From positions 124,001-188,000 of the forward strand of contig JABISG010000074.1 in NCBI GenBank assembly GCA_018699955.1: a DNA stretch of 64,000 bases, read 5' to 3'. The stretch's first letter is position 1, and the number at the start of each line of letters is the position of its first letter. Below the pieces are notes generated by a model. It did no database searches and had not been told where the DNA came from. It saw nothing but the letters and a program-made list of their open reading frames with translations. The translations under genes were made by a program, and so were the position numbers. The stretch is from Planctomycetaceae bacterium (lineage in GTDB: Bacteria > Planctomycetota > Planctomycetia > Planctomycetales > Planctomycetaceae). This document shows, one piece after another, positions 21,353 to 30,136 of the stretch.

Positions 21353-23683
21353 TTACGGCTGTTCAATTCGCCGCAGTTCGCTCGACGAACGGAACGGGTT
21401 GACTTCGTCGGCCAGTGACCCGTTACGGCTGGGCTGTCGAGCGTCTCGATCCGCATCGCGGAACTCCGCCGAACGACGGAAGAACGGCGATTGGCTCGAA
21501 TCACTGCGATCGTCCTGAAAACCGATCGGTTCATCACTGCGATCGTCCTGAAAGCCGATCGGTTCAATTGTGCGGAATGTCGAGACGCCGCTGGCTTCTT
21601 CTTCTGTGGCGGGCGAGGGAACCGGTACCAGTGGCTGTTCACCCTGTGGCCAGTTTCCGCCGTCGTTTAGCTGATTGTCGAATCCACCGTTGTCATCGGC
21701 TGGCAACACCGACTGCGGGAATTCTCCCTCGCTGACCACCGGGCGTGCCGACAGGAATGGATTGAGGAATTTCAATGGATCGCTCTGCAGGTGATGGCGT
21801 TTTTTCGCATCCCAATACGCTCTGACCGGCCACATTCCTTCGGACAATTGGACTTCGCTGAATTCCAGCAACGAACCTTTTTCATAGTGGACGTTCTTGA
21901 TCGAGATCGCGTATTCAGATAATGCCCGATAATAAGCGCTGTCGGCGGTTGCCAGTCTTCGCTGTGCTTCGAGTAACACGTCGATGGTTGTGTTGTCGTT
22001 TTCGTAGGCAAGTTGCACCGCATCGACCTGCTGTTGGGCGGCATCGCGGCGGTGGAAGTTCGTTTTGACGACGACGTAAGCACGTTTCATTTCTGAGACA
22101 GAATTGCTGAGGCCGAAGACGACATCGCGTTCTTGTTCTTTTAGCAACATTCGTGCGCGTGCGAGTCGCAATTCGGCATTTCGCACTCCAGCATGTGCCT
22201 GACGTTGACCGAACGGGAATGCCAACTCCACGCCCATTTGCCATTCCTGGAAGTCGCCGTTGACCATACTGTCGAAGGCGTTGTTTGCTTCGCTGCGTTT
22301 GCGGGTCGTGTCGGCAACATCGGCTGCGTTGAGATTGTGTTGCCGGAACAAATCCTTACCGAAGCCGCGCCAACGATAGCGTCCGACGACATCGAGCGTA
22401 GGCAGCAGGTACCGCCGACTGGTATCGAGTTCAAGTTCGCGTCGCTTGACGGTCCATTTCTGCTTTCGCAATTCCGCCCGGCGGGTGAGGCTTTCCAGCA
22501 GCGATTCATCCCAATCGAGAATGACTTCCGCCAACGGCGGCTCATCCCCGGGACGCAGCAATCGCTGATCGTTGATGGGTAGTCCCATCAACAGTCGCAA
22601 TCGACGCTCGGCCACAAACACTCCCAAGCTACCGCGAAATGTGCCGGCGCGACTGCCATTATTCGTTTGCGTTCCCTGCACCAATTTGCCGTTCAGTGCG
22701 TTTTCCACTTCCTCTTTGAAGCGGTAATACTGTTCGCGGGCCTGCGTTTCCTTTTCGGCTTCACCGCCGCGACGATTCTCTAAAGCTTTGACAACCTGCC
22801 AGGTTTTCAGAGCCGAATCGCGGGCCTTGATCTTGGCTTCCAGATCGCGGTACGCGTAATAGAGATCCCAGTAGGCATTCTCCAGATTACTCACGTAGTC
22901 GCGAACGGCAATTTCAAAGTCCGACAGACTCTGATCAACATTCATCCGGGCGATGAGAACGCCGTTGTTCACGCCGGGAACGGAACTCGATCCAGCCACG
23001 CGATTGAAATCGACACCGCTGCCCAACAGTAGCGGGTGACGGAATTCGGCTTCCATGTTGGTGTTCCAGACCGACGGGAACGCGTTGCCTGGTGAGTTGT
23101 TGGCATCGTAGTCGGTGTTGTTTCGCAGTGTGAACTCGGTGCCGGTGACTGCCCGCTTGGCGATCTGCGTTTGCATGATCGCCAGGTCTTGCTTCAGGTT
23201 ACGTGTGCCGCCACCAAAGAACGTATTGTTGAGGGCGCGATCGTTGTATTCGAAGAACGCGTTGGTCGCGAAGGAAGCATCGAAGGCGCTCAAAGCGGCG
23301 GCGACGCCGAGTTGAGGATCGGTCTCCTGAATGCTCGGATCGAGCGTCGTGGGTGCTTGATCGGGCGTGCGCAGGACAATGCCGCCGAGGTCGCGCATCA
23401 CCTTGGAGTTGTCCAACGCATGTCGCACCACTTCTTCCAGCGAGACATCCCAGTACTCGGTTGGCTGGTCGGCATCGATGCTGCGCGGCGCGGCCACCGA
23501 AGTGTATTCGAGAGTGGGAGACGAATCGACGTCGGCATATTCCACCTGCGTCGCAACGTATTTGAAGTGATCGGTGTCACCATCTGCGTGAAACCGGTCC
23601 TGCCAGCTGAGCGAGATGCAGCCCGGCAGCGCAAGCGAAGCGATCGCCAGCACTATTGTAATCCGGGAAATCACATCCTTCAT
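21353..23683 (-). CDS. TolC-like outer-membrane efflux lipoprotein
   Basis: 776 residues. The N-terminal lipoprotein signal has its lipobox ending at Cys22 (SLALPGC). Long amphipathic, coiled-coil-forming segments then repeat twice, as in TolC-type channels. Examples are NLENAYWDLYYAYRDLEAKI and, later, QQQVDAVQLAYENDNTTIDVLLEAQRRL. The last 130 residues are an unusual P/D/N-rich tail containing an 11-residue tandem duplication (EPIGFQDDRSD twice). It should form an outer-membrane channel for export. It is divergent from the HlyD/M50 operon that starts at 24352, and no pump gene accompanies it. Confidence 0.9.
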   Translation of the reverse strand: MKDVISRITIVLAIASLALPGCISLSWQDRFHADGDTDHFKYVATQVEYADVDSSPTLEYTSVAAPRSIDADQPTEYWDVSLEEVVRHALDNSKVMRDLGGIVLRTPDQAPTTLDPSIQETDPQLGVAAALSAFDASFATNAFFEYNDRALNNTFFGGGTRNLKQDLAIMQTQIAKRAVTGTEFTLRNNTDYDANNSPGNAFPSVWNTNMEAEFRHPLLLGSGVDFNRVAGSSSVPGVNNGVLIARMNVDQSLSDFEIAVRDYVSNLENAYWDLYYAYRDLEAKIKARDSALKTWQVVKALENRRGGEAEKETQAREQYYRFKEEVENALNGKLVQGTQTNNGSRAGTFRGSLGVFVAERRLRLLMGLPINDQRLLRPGDEPPLAEVILDWDESLLESLTRRAELRKQKWTVKRRELELDTSRRYLLPTLDVVGRYRWRGFGKDLFRQHNLNAADVADTTRKRSEANNAFDSMVNGDFQEWQMGVELAFPFGQRQAHAGVRNAELRLARARMLLKEQERDVVFGLSNSVSEMKRAYVVVKTNFHRRDAAQQQVDAVQLAYENDNTTIDVLLEAQRRLATADSAYYRALSEYAISIKNVHYEKGSLLEFSEVQLSEGMWPVRAYWDAKKRHHLQSDPLKFLNPFLSARPVVSEGEFPQSVLPADDNGGFDNQLNDGGNWPQGEQPLVPVPSPATEEEASGVSTFRTIEPIGFQDDRSDEPIGFQDDRSDSSQSPFFRRSAEFRDADRDARQPSRNGSLADEVNPFRSSSELRRIEQP
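21501..21566 (-). repeat. 33-base tandem duplication inside the TolC-like gene
   Basis: Two 33-base units (21501-21533 and 21534-21566) differ at a single base and encode EPIGFQDDRSD twice, in frame, in the C-terminal tail. Confidence 0.85.
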
Positions 23684-23729
23684 CTGTGAACCATCCTTGA
23701 TCCGAGTTGTGCGACGCGGTTAGAGGAAT

Positions 23730-23753
23730 GCGAGGCATCGCCTCGCCGCTAAA
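23730..23753. repeat. Palindromic repeat ending in CCGCTAAA
   Basis: Palindrome GCGAGGCATCGCCTCGC followed by CGCTAAA. A sister copy on the opposite strand at 32902-32925 has compensating changes that keep the stem. Confidence 0.55.
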
Positions 23754-24087
23754 ATTGTGTCGAATCCAAAAAACCGTGTCGAATCGCCAATTGGCACCGG
23801 TCCGATTTGGTGGAGCCGATGTGAGCGGTGTCACGGCACACGTGCATGCACCGCAATCCCGTACAGACCTGCTCTGACTACTCTATCGGCGCGCAGTCGA
23901 TGGCCACAAAAGCGTTATTATCGCCAGAATCGGAATTATCGGCATTTTTTAACATTGCGATGGGCGCGGAGTCGCACGGCGATTTCCGACGGTCGGCCGA
24001 GTTTTGGCGTGGAGGCGATGCTGCTGTAACCATCGGTATGGCGATCGGTTGCGGATGATCTGCCAGGAAACCATCCACGTCAATTTG

Positions 24088-24123
24088 GCCTCGACCGCAG
24101 CGAGCGCTCCCTGCGGTCGAGGC
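24088..24123. repeat. Perfect 13-bp hairpin
   Basis: GCCTCGACCGCAG (24088-24100) pairs fully with 24111-24123 across a ten-base loop. No T-run follows on either strand, so it is not a typical terminator. Confidence 0.6.
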
Positions 24124-24231
24124 TAAACCGCTGGAGATTCGGCAACTTCTGCCGGTCATCGCAGTTGAAGTGAATGCGCACCCGTTGCTGAAACAGCCAC
24201 TGCGCATACGACGCTCCGGCAACAATAACCG

Positions 24232-24261
24232 CTGACAATCCCGCAGTTGCATCGGTATACT
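24232..24261 (+). promoter_or_regulatory. Predicted promoter of the HlyD/M50 operon
   Basis: CTGACA, 18-base spacer, TATACT, about 90 bases before the first gene of the operon (24352). Confidence 0.4.
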
Positions 24262-24351
24262 GAACGCGAACTGCAATTCTCCCGCGGTCAGCATTCGGCA
24301 TCAAACAACAGCGTGTTGCGTTGTTGGGTGCCAATCGGGTTAGACAACCAC

Positions 24352-24573
24352 ATGAAAGCGTTCCGCCTCATCATCGCGATCATCGCTGCCTTATGGACAG
24401 TAGGAGTTGCGGTTGGAGTCATACAGGAACTAGGCACACATCAGGGTGTGCGTGGAACAACACAGATGTTTGCTGGAGCCGGCGCAACTCTTGCCTGCCT
24501 TGCGATTACAGTCTGGCTGTTTACGTGGGCGCTCCGGCGAGACCGCACGGGGGATGAAGAGACAAAGGATTAG
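24352..24573 (+). CDS. Small two-helix membrane protein
   Basis: 73 residues from ATG 24352. Two hydrophobic helices (LIIAIIAALWTVGVAVGV and ATLACLAITVWLFTWAL) are joined by a polar loop, with a charged C-terminal tail (RRDRTGDEETKD). No family is recognised. It is the first gene of the forward-strand envelope operon, 104 bases before the GAF-HlyD fusion, and may be a small component of that system. The frame extends upstream to 24247 but that part runs through the predicted promoter. Confidence 0.55.
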   Translation: MKAFRLIIAIIAALWTVGVAVGVIQELGTHQGVRGTTQMFAGAGATLACLAITVWLFTWALRRDRTGDEETKD

Positions 24574-24677
24574 ACAAATACATAAGTGAATCGCTCGACC
24601 TGACCCTCCGGTTTGATCTGGCGACGCACATTTCGATATTGTGTTTTTCGCTTTGGTCGCGGAAATGCCGAGCAGAG

Positions 24678-26717
24678 ATGTCACACGATCCATCCATCAC
24701 GCAGCCCCGCCCCGTCGATGACACGTGGCACGAGATCGAGGAGTTAATCCACGAGATCGCCGGGCTTGCGCGAGAAGAAGTCTCATTGCAGGACTTCTAT
24801 CGTTCACTGATCGACCGGGCCGTTGAGTCGCTGGGTGCCGTCGCCGGTGCCGTCTGGTTGACCGACGGCAGCGGCCCGCTGCAGCTGCAGTACCAAGCCG
24901 GCTTGACCAAAGTAGGATTGCAGAAGTACGAGGCCGATTGGAAGGTCCATTCCCACCTGATGGAATCGGCCGCGCGGCACGGGGAAGCGCAGATTGTGGC
25001 CCCGCATTCGGGGACCGGTGCTGGCGGCGATTTGACCAACTCGACCGACTATTTGTTGCTGCTCAGCCCGATTCGACTCGACGGCGAAACGCTGGGCATG
25101 CTGGAAATCTTTCAGCGGCCCGATACTTCGCGTTCCGCACAGCAGGGATTTCTGCGGTTTCTCGGCGCGCTGTGCGAACTCGCGACCGATTTTCATTCCC
25201 ACCTCCGCCAGCGTCAAATGCAAGACCGCTCGACGTTGTGGGGACAATTCCAACAGTTCGCCGAACGCGCCCACAGTAGCCTCGACGTGAATGAAACGGC
25301 CTATGTGCTGGCGAACGAAGGCCGACGGCTCATCGGCTGCGATCGTCTCAGCGTGGCTTCACGCCGAGGATCACGCATGCGGCTGCGTGCCGTGAGCGGC
25401 CTTGATTCATTCGACCGCCGCTCGAATTTGTTGCGCGGGTTGGACAAGTTGATTCGTGCCGTCACGGCGACCGGCGAGCCGTTGTGGTATACGGGGCCAA
25501 CGACCGATGCGAACGGGGTCTCGAACCTGCCGCCGCAAATCGACGAACCACTCAACAAATATCTCGACGAGTCCAACGCACGCATGTTGGCAATCATTCC
25601 TCTGTTCGATGAACAGGCAGACGACACTGCGACAAATCGCAAACTGCCAGTGGGCGTGATGGTTGTTGAACAGTTCGATTCCAGTCAGGCCGGCGATGCA
25701 TTGCGCCAACGGGTTGCAGCGGTCGCCCGGCAAAGCGCCCCGGCACTTCGCAATGCGCAAGAACATCAGAGCATCCCATTTCTGCCCGTGTTGAAGCTGC
25801 TGCGAAAAACGCTCTGGTTCTTTCAGTTTCGACAATTACCCAAGACGGCAACGGTACTCATCCTGCTCATCGGTGCGATTCTGGCGTTGGCGTTGGTGCC
25901 GGCCGATTTTGAAATCAGCGGCACAGCCGAGTTACAGCCACAGCTGCGCCGGGACGTATTCGCCACCGGCGACGGTGTCGTTCGCAAAGTGCTTGTGGAT
26001 CAAAACAGCGACGTCACGCCGGAGACGGTCGTCGTCCGCTTGCGCAATTCGGAACTCGACTTCAAGTTGAGCCAGCTTCTGGGCGACTTACAGACGACCC
26101 AGCAGGAACTCGATACCGTTCAGATTTCGTTGCGATCGACCAACCCCAATGAACCGCGCGAGCAGGCGCAATACAACCAATTGGCGGCACGTGAGGTCGA
26201 ACTCAAATCAGAACTGAAGAGTCTGGACAAACTGCTGGCGATTCTCAACAACCAAATTGCAGAGTTGGAAGTCCGCAGTCCCATTGCTGGCCAGGTATTG
26301 ACGTGGGATCTGCACAAGACGCTCGACGCGCGGCCGGTCAAACGCGGGCAAGTACTGATGACCGTCGCTGACGTGAACGGGCCGTGGGTGGTCGAAATCA
26401 AAGTGGCCGACGAACACATCGGCCATGTCTTGGCTGCTCAGCGGGACACCGACAAAGAATTGAAAGTCGAGTTCATGCTGGCGGCAAATCCCGGTGTGAG
26501 TCACACCGGCGAAATCCTGCGCGTGGCGAAGACTGCCGAACGCGATGACACCGATGGCCCCACCGTACTCGTGACCGTTCGTTTCGAAAAAAGCCAGATT
26601 GCCGATCTGAGGCCGGGGGCATCGGTCGTGCCGCGGATTCACTGTGGCCGCCGGGCGATTGGTTACGTCTGGTTCCACGAGTTATTCGAAGCCGTGCAGA
26701 AGCGGCTGCTGTTTTGA
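24678..26717 (+). CDS. GAF-GAF-transmembrane-HlyD fusion protein
   Basis: About 679 residues from MSHDPSITQ. Two GAF-like sensory domains occupy roughly residues 15-180 and 195-360. One transmembrane helix follows (390-408, TATVLILLIGAILALALVP). The rest is a HlyD-type adaptor: half-lipoyl motifs near 425-455 (VFATGDGVVRKVLV) and 530-565 (VRSPIAGQVLTWDL), a coiled-coil hairpin between them, and a beta-barrel domain. GAF domains would face the cytoplasm and the adaptor the periplasm, so ligand sensing could be wired straight into an export conduit. It is followed 80 bases later by a second HlyD gene. Confidence 0.88.
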   Translation: MSHDPSITQPRPVDDTWHEIEELIHEIAGLAREEVSLQDFYRSLIDRAVESLGAVAGAVWLTDGSGPLQLQYQAGLTKVGLQKYEADWKVHSHLMESAARHGEAQIVAPHSGTGAGGDLTNSTDYLLLLSPIRLDGETLGMLEIFQRPDTSRSAQQGFLRFLGALCELATDFHSHLRQRQMQDRSTLWGQFQQFAERAHSSLDVNETAYVLANEGRRLIGCDRLSVASRRGSRMRLRAVSGLDSFDRRSNLLRGLDKLIRAVTATGEPLWYTGPTTDANGVSNLPPQIDEPLNKYLDESNARMLAIIPLFDEQADDTATNRKLPVGVMVVEQFDSSQAGDALRQRVAAVARQSAPALRNAQEHQSIPFLPVLKLLRKTLWFFQFRQLPKTATVLILLIGAILALALVPADFEISGTAELQPQLRRDVFATGDGVVRKVLVDQNSDVTPETVVVRLRNSELDFKLSQLLGDLQTTQQELDTVQISLRSTNPNEPREQAQYNQLAAREVELKSELKSLDKLLAILNNQIAELEVRSPIAGQVLTWDLHKTLDARPVKRGQVLMTVADVNGPWVVEIKVADEHIGHVLAAQRDTDKELKVEFMLAANPGVSHTGEILRVAKTAERDDTDGPTVLVTVRFEKSQIADLRPGASVVPRIHCGRRAIGYVWFHELFEAVQKRLLF

Positions 26718-26797
26718 CGCACAGATTTATTTCGACGCACATAGCTGCGATGCAACGCATCGCAGAGTCTGGGAATGAGTAAACGAGGACCCGTGCC

Positions 26798-27676
26798 ATG
26801 ACGATTTCCAGCAGCCTGTTGATTTCCGCCCTGTTATTCGCGGGACCAGACGAACCAACGGCAGGTTCGATCGATGTCGAGTCGGTTGTGGTCACGCTGA
26901 TCAAGACGGTCGATGTGCCGGCGCGTGAAGTCGGCGTGTTGGCATCGATCAAGGTGCGCGAAGGCGATCTGGTGAAGCGAGGCGAACTGTTGGCGCAAAT
27001 CGACGACACCGAAGTTCGCATGGCGGTTCGCCGAGCGGAAGTCGAAGTCGAAATCGCCCGGGAGAAAGCGGGCAACGACATCGCAGTCCGTTTTGCACGA
27101 AAGAAATCCGAAGTGGCAGCGACCGAGTTGAAACGGGCGGGTGAATCGCGAAAGAAGCTGCGAAACAGCGTGTCCGATACCGAATACGACCGCCTGAAAC
27201 TGCTCGATCAGGAATCCATTCTGCAGATCGAACAGGCCGGTCACGAGTTATCGGCCGAAAAACTCAATCTCAAGTTGAAACAAAGCGATCTGGAAATCGC
27301 CCAACACGAAATCGAGCGGCGCCAAATCTTCGCACCGCTCACCGGCGTTGTGGAGAAGGTGAATCATCAGGAAGGCGAATGGGTTGAAACGGGGACTTCA
27401 CTGCTGCGGATCTTGCGCGTTGATCGCTTGCGGGCCGAAGGATTTATCCGCGACGAAGACGTCGTCGGCAACCCGGTTGGCCGGCGGGCAACGCTGACAA
27501 TTTCCCGAAGAGGAAGGCCCGGCGCGCGGTTTGTCGGCAAGGTTGTTTTTGTCAGCACCGAGATCAACCCGGTCAACGGCCAAATCAGGTTTTGGGCCGA
27601 GTTCGACAACCCAAATCTCGCGCTACGCCCCGGCATGAAGGGCAGTTTGATCATTCATTCAGACCGAGTTGAATAA
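26798..27676 (+). CDS. HlyD/RND-type periplasmic adaptor protein
   Basis: 292 residues. The N-terminal hydrophobic stretch (SSLLISALLFAG) can serve as signal or anchor. A first half-lipoyl motif (VGVLASIKVREGDLVKRGE), a long coiled-coil hairpin (about 75-165), a second half-lipoyl (IFAPLTGVVEKVNHQEGEWV) and a beta-barrel domain ending in LRPGMKGSL follow in the standard order. Such adaptors join an inner-membrane component to a TolC channel. CGAGGA upstream supports this start. No inner-membrane ABC, RND or MFS pump is encoded next to it. Confidence 0.92.
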   Translation: MTISSSLLISALLFAGPDEPTAGSIDVESVVVTLIKTVDVPAREVGVLASIKVREGDLVKRGELLAQIDDTEVRMAVRRAEVEVEIAREKAGNDIAVRFARKKSEVAATELKRAGESRKKLRNSVSDTEYDRLKLLDQESILQIEQAGHELSAEKLNLKLKQSDLEIAQHEIERRQIFAPLTGVVEKVNHQEGEWVETGTSLLRILRVDRLRAEGFIRDEDVVGNPVGRRATLTISRRGRPGARFVGKVVFVSTEINPVNGQIRFWAEFDNPNLALRPGMKGSLIIHSDRVE

Positions 27677-27700
27677 ATACCTGTACTGGAAAGTACAATT

Positions 27701-27860
27701 TGACGCGAAGGCGCAGAGTTTCGCAAAGAACAACTCAGGTCAATCAGCAAGTTCAACCGGGCATTCACTTTTCGTTTTGCATGGAATCTGTCGGCTAACC
27801 AAGGGAGCCGAAAGAGCTTTCTTCTTTGCGTAATCTTTGCAACTCTGCGCCTTTGCGTCA
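27701..27860. repeat. Inverted repeat (GACGCAAAGGCGCAGAG type)
   Basis: 27701-27720 and 27841-27860 are reverse complements at 19 of 20 bases, separated by 120 bases. A small stem (TGTACT / AGTACA) lies just before it at 27682-27697. The element fills the gap between the HlyD gene and the M50 gene, and the right arm overlaps a non-functional upstream extension of the M50 frame. Confidence 0.6.
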
Positions 27861-27878
27861 GACCTTTCGGAATTCAGC

Positions 27879-30098
27879 ATGTCGTCAGCTTCGGCCTATC
27901 TCTCATCATCCTCCCGCCGTCTGGAATTACGGATGCGGCCCGATGTCTCGGTGCATCCGCTGGAGTTCGGCGGCAAACGGTATTGGGGTGTCAAGGATCC
28001 TGTGTCGCTGAGATATTTCCAACTGCGCGAAGAAGAGTTCTTCATTCTGGAGATGTTAAACGGCCACACCAGCTTAGAGGAAATTCAGGCGGCGTTTGAA
28101 CAACGCCACGCTCCCCGCCGCGTCAGCATGCCGCAACTGCAGTCGTTTCTCGGCATTCTGCACGAGCAAGGTTTGATCGTCACCGATCTTCCCGGACAAG
28201 GACCGGAACTGCTGGAACGAAGCACCAAAAGCCGCCGTCGCGAAATGTATTCGGCGTTCAGCAATGTGTTGGCATTACGGTTTCGCGGACTTGACCCGGA
28301 GACGTTTCTCAACTGGCTTTTTCCGCGCTGCCGTTGGCTGTATTCGCGGCAGTGCGTGATGTTCTGCCTGCTGGCAGCGGTTGCGGCGCTGGTGTTGGTC
28401 GCGGTGCAATTTAACGTACTGCAATCGCGGCTGCCTGGATTTCGGTCGTTCTTCAGCGTCTCAAATTTGCTCTGGCTCGCGGTTGCGTTGGCGGTCACCA
28501 AAATCCTGCACGAAATCGGGCATGGATTAACCTGCAAACATTTCGGCGGGGAATGCCACGAAATGGGCGTGATGCTGTTAGCGTTTACGCCCTGCCTGTA
28601 CTGCAACGTGTCCGATGCGTGGATGATAAGAAGCAAGTGGAAACGAATCGCCGTCAGTGCGGCCGGCATGTACGTCGAATCGGTGTTGGCAACCGTTTGC
28701 ACTTTTCTGTGGTGGTTCAGCGAACCCGGTTTGTTGAACGCGATGTGTCTGAACGTGATGTTTATTTGCTCGGTCAGCACCATCGTCCTCAATGGCAATC
28801 CGCTGTTGCGTTACGACGGCTATTACATTCTCGCCGACTTTCTGGAAGTTCCCAACCTGCGGCAACAGGCATCGGCCGTGCTGAATCAATGGCTGTCGCG
28901 TTGGTTTTTGGGAATCGAACTGCGTCACGAACAAATGCTGCCGACGCGTCTGCGTAAGACGATCGCGTTGTATGCCGTCGCATCGATGGTTTACCGCTGG
29001 TTTGTTGTTTTGGCCATTTTGTGGTTTTGCCATGCGGTGCTGAAACCGTATGGTTTGGAAGTCATTGCTCGACTGTTAGCCGTGTTGGCTGTGGGTGGCA
29101 TGTTGGTTGCCCCGGTCATGCAGGCGGTTGGATTTCTGCGGAATCCCGCACGGAGACAAGACATGAAGTGGGGTCGATTGTTCGTTCGCGGTGGTGTTGT
29201 GCTTGCCATTGTCGCCAGTTTGTTCCTCATACGCTGGCCGTACCGCATTGCGACGCCGGCCGTCGTGCAGACACAGGGAGCGCAACACGTTTACGTGTCG
29301 GTGCCGGGCAAGCTGGTCGATTCGGTTCCCGAAGGGACGAGCGTCAAGCCGGGCGAGAATCTGGCTCATCTGGAAAACCACGAAGTCCGTCTCGAAGTCG
29401 AGAAACTACGCGGCCAACGCGACCAGATGCAGTTGCGATTGAAGACGCTGGAAAGCCGGCAAGTGACCGATGACGATGCGGCCGCACAAATTCCCGCGAC
29501 GCGTGAGCGCGTCGCTGACATCGAGGAGAGATTGAAGCGGCGAGAGGCCGACGAAAGCGAACTGATTCTCACAGCACCGCTCGCCGGCAAAGTGCTCGCA
29601 CCGCCGTCAACCGGCCAGCACAGCCCCCCCGGCACGTTGCCCTCGTGGACCCGGACTCCGCTGGAGGAGCGAAATCGCGGCACCTTTCTCGAAACGGGAA
29701 CGCTGTTCTGCCTGGTCGGAGATCCCGGTAAATTGGAATCAGTGCTGGTGATCGACCAGACCGACATTAAGTTCGTTCAAACCGGTCAACGTGTGCGGAT
29801 ACAGTTCAATCACCTGCCGGGAACGGTGCTGCAGGGTCAAATTCTCGAAATCGCAGAAATCGATCTCAAAGTCGCGCCGCGCGATTTGATCGACCACGAA
29901 GACCTGCCGACACGCGTCGATGAAACGGGCCGCCGCCAACTCTTGAGTACGGCCTATCAAGCGCGCGTGCAGTTGGATGCGTACGACGATTCCATGTTTG
30001 TCGGCGCGCAAGGTCAAGCGAAAATCGATGCCGCCCCACAATCGTTGGCGTCACGACTGTACCGCTACCTCAGCCGCACATTCCACTTCGAACTGTAG
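27879..30098 (+). CDS. PqqD-like / M50 zinc metalloprotease / HlyD-like fusion
   Basis: 739 residues from MSSASAYLSS; the longer frame begins inside an intergenic repeat. Residues 20-105 resemble a PqqD-like peptide-binding module (FFILEMLNGHTSLEEIQ). Multi-helix membrane domain 150-445 carries the M50 zinc site HEIGH at 211-215 and the second ligand region NPLLRYDGYY at 307-316. From about 455 on there is another transmembrane helix and a HlyD-like adaptor (half-lipoyl YVSVPGKLVDSVPEGTSV, coiled coil, LTAPLAGKVLAP, barrel). This matches the putative peptide zinc metalloproteases (YydH-like), associated with maturation or export of ribosomal peptides. No precursor peptide gene was identified. 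Confidence 0.9.
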   Translation: MSSASAYLSSSSRRLELRMRPDVSVHPLEFGGKRYWGVKDPVSLRYFQLREEEFFILEMLNGHTSLEEIQAAFEQRHAPRRVSMPQLQSFLGILHEQGLIVTDLPGQGPELLERSTKSRRREMYSAFSNVLALRFRGLDPETFLNWLFPRCRWLYSRQCVMFCLLAAVAALVLVAVQFNVLQSRLPGFRSFFSVSNLLWLAVALAVTKILHEIGHGLTCKHFGGECHEMGVMLLAFTPCLYCNVSDAWMIRSKWKRIAVSAAGMYVESVLATVCTFLWWFSEPGLLNAMCLNVMFICSVSTIVLNGNPLLRYDGYYILADFLEVPNLRQQASAVLNQWLSRWFLGIELRHEQMLPTRLRKTIALYAVASMVYRWFVVLAILWFCHAVLKPYGLEVIARLLAVLAVGGMLVAPVMQAVGFLRNPARRQDMKWGRLFVRGGVVLAIVASLFLIRWPYRIATPAVVQTQGAQHVYVSVPGKLVDSVPEGTSVKPGENLAHLENHEVRLEVEKLRGQRDQMQLRLKTLESRQVTDDDAAAQIPATRERVADIEERLKRREADESELILTAPLAGKVLAPPSTGQHSPPGTLPSWTRTPLEERNRGTFLETGTLFCLVGDPGKLESVLVIDQTDIKFVQTGQRVRIQFNHLPGTVLQGQILEIAEIDLKVAPRDLIDHEDLPTRVDETGRRQLLSTAYQARVQLDAYDDSMFVGAQGQAKIDAAPQSLASRLYRYLSRTFHFEL

Positions 30099-30100
30099 CG

Positions 30101-30131
30101 CAAAGCCCACGGGCTGCGTCCCGTCGGATCC
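30101..30131. repeat. Intergenic palindromic repeat, ACGGGC family
   Basis: AAAGCCCACGGGCTGCG plus its imperfect complement, directly after the M50 stop codon and before the convergent purE stop. It might also end transcription, but no T-run is present. Confidence 0.55.
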
Positions 30132-30136
30132 ACACC

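Larger units (their letters stand above)
23684..24351. other. Divergent intergenic region between TolC-like gene and HlyD operon
   Basis: 668 bases without a supported gene. It holds a palindromic repeat at 23730-23753, a perfect 13-base-pair hairpin with a ten-base loop at 24088-24123, and a plausible promoter at 24232-24261. Open frames crossing it have no recognisable content. Confidence 0.55.

Noticed and set aside
23878..24294. Minus-strand frame of 138 codons between the TolC-like gene and HlyD operon
   Set aside because: It runs across the hairpin at 24088-24123 and the predicted promoter; no protein-like features.
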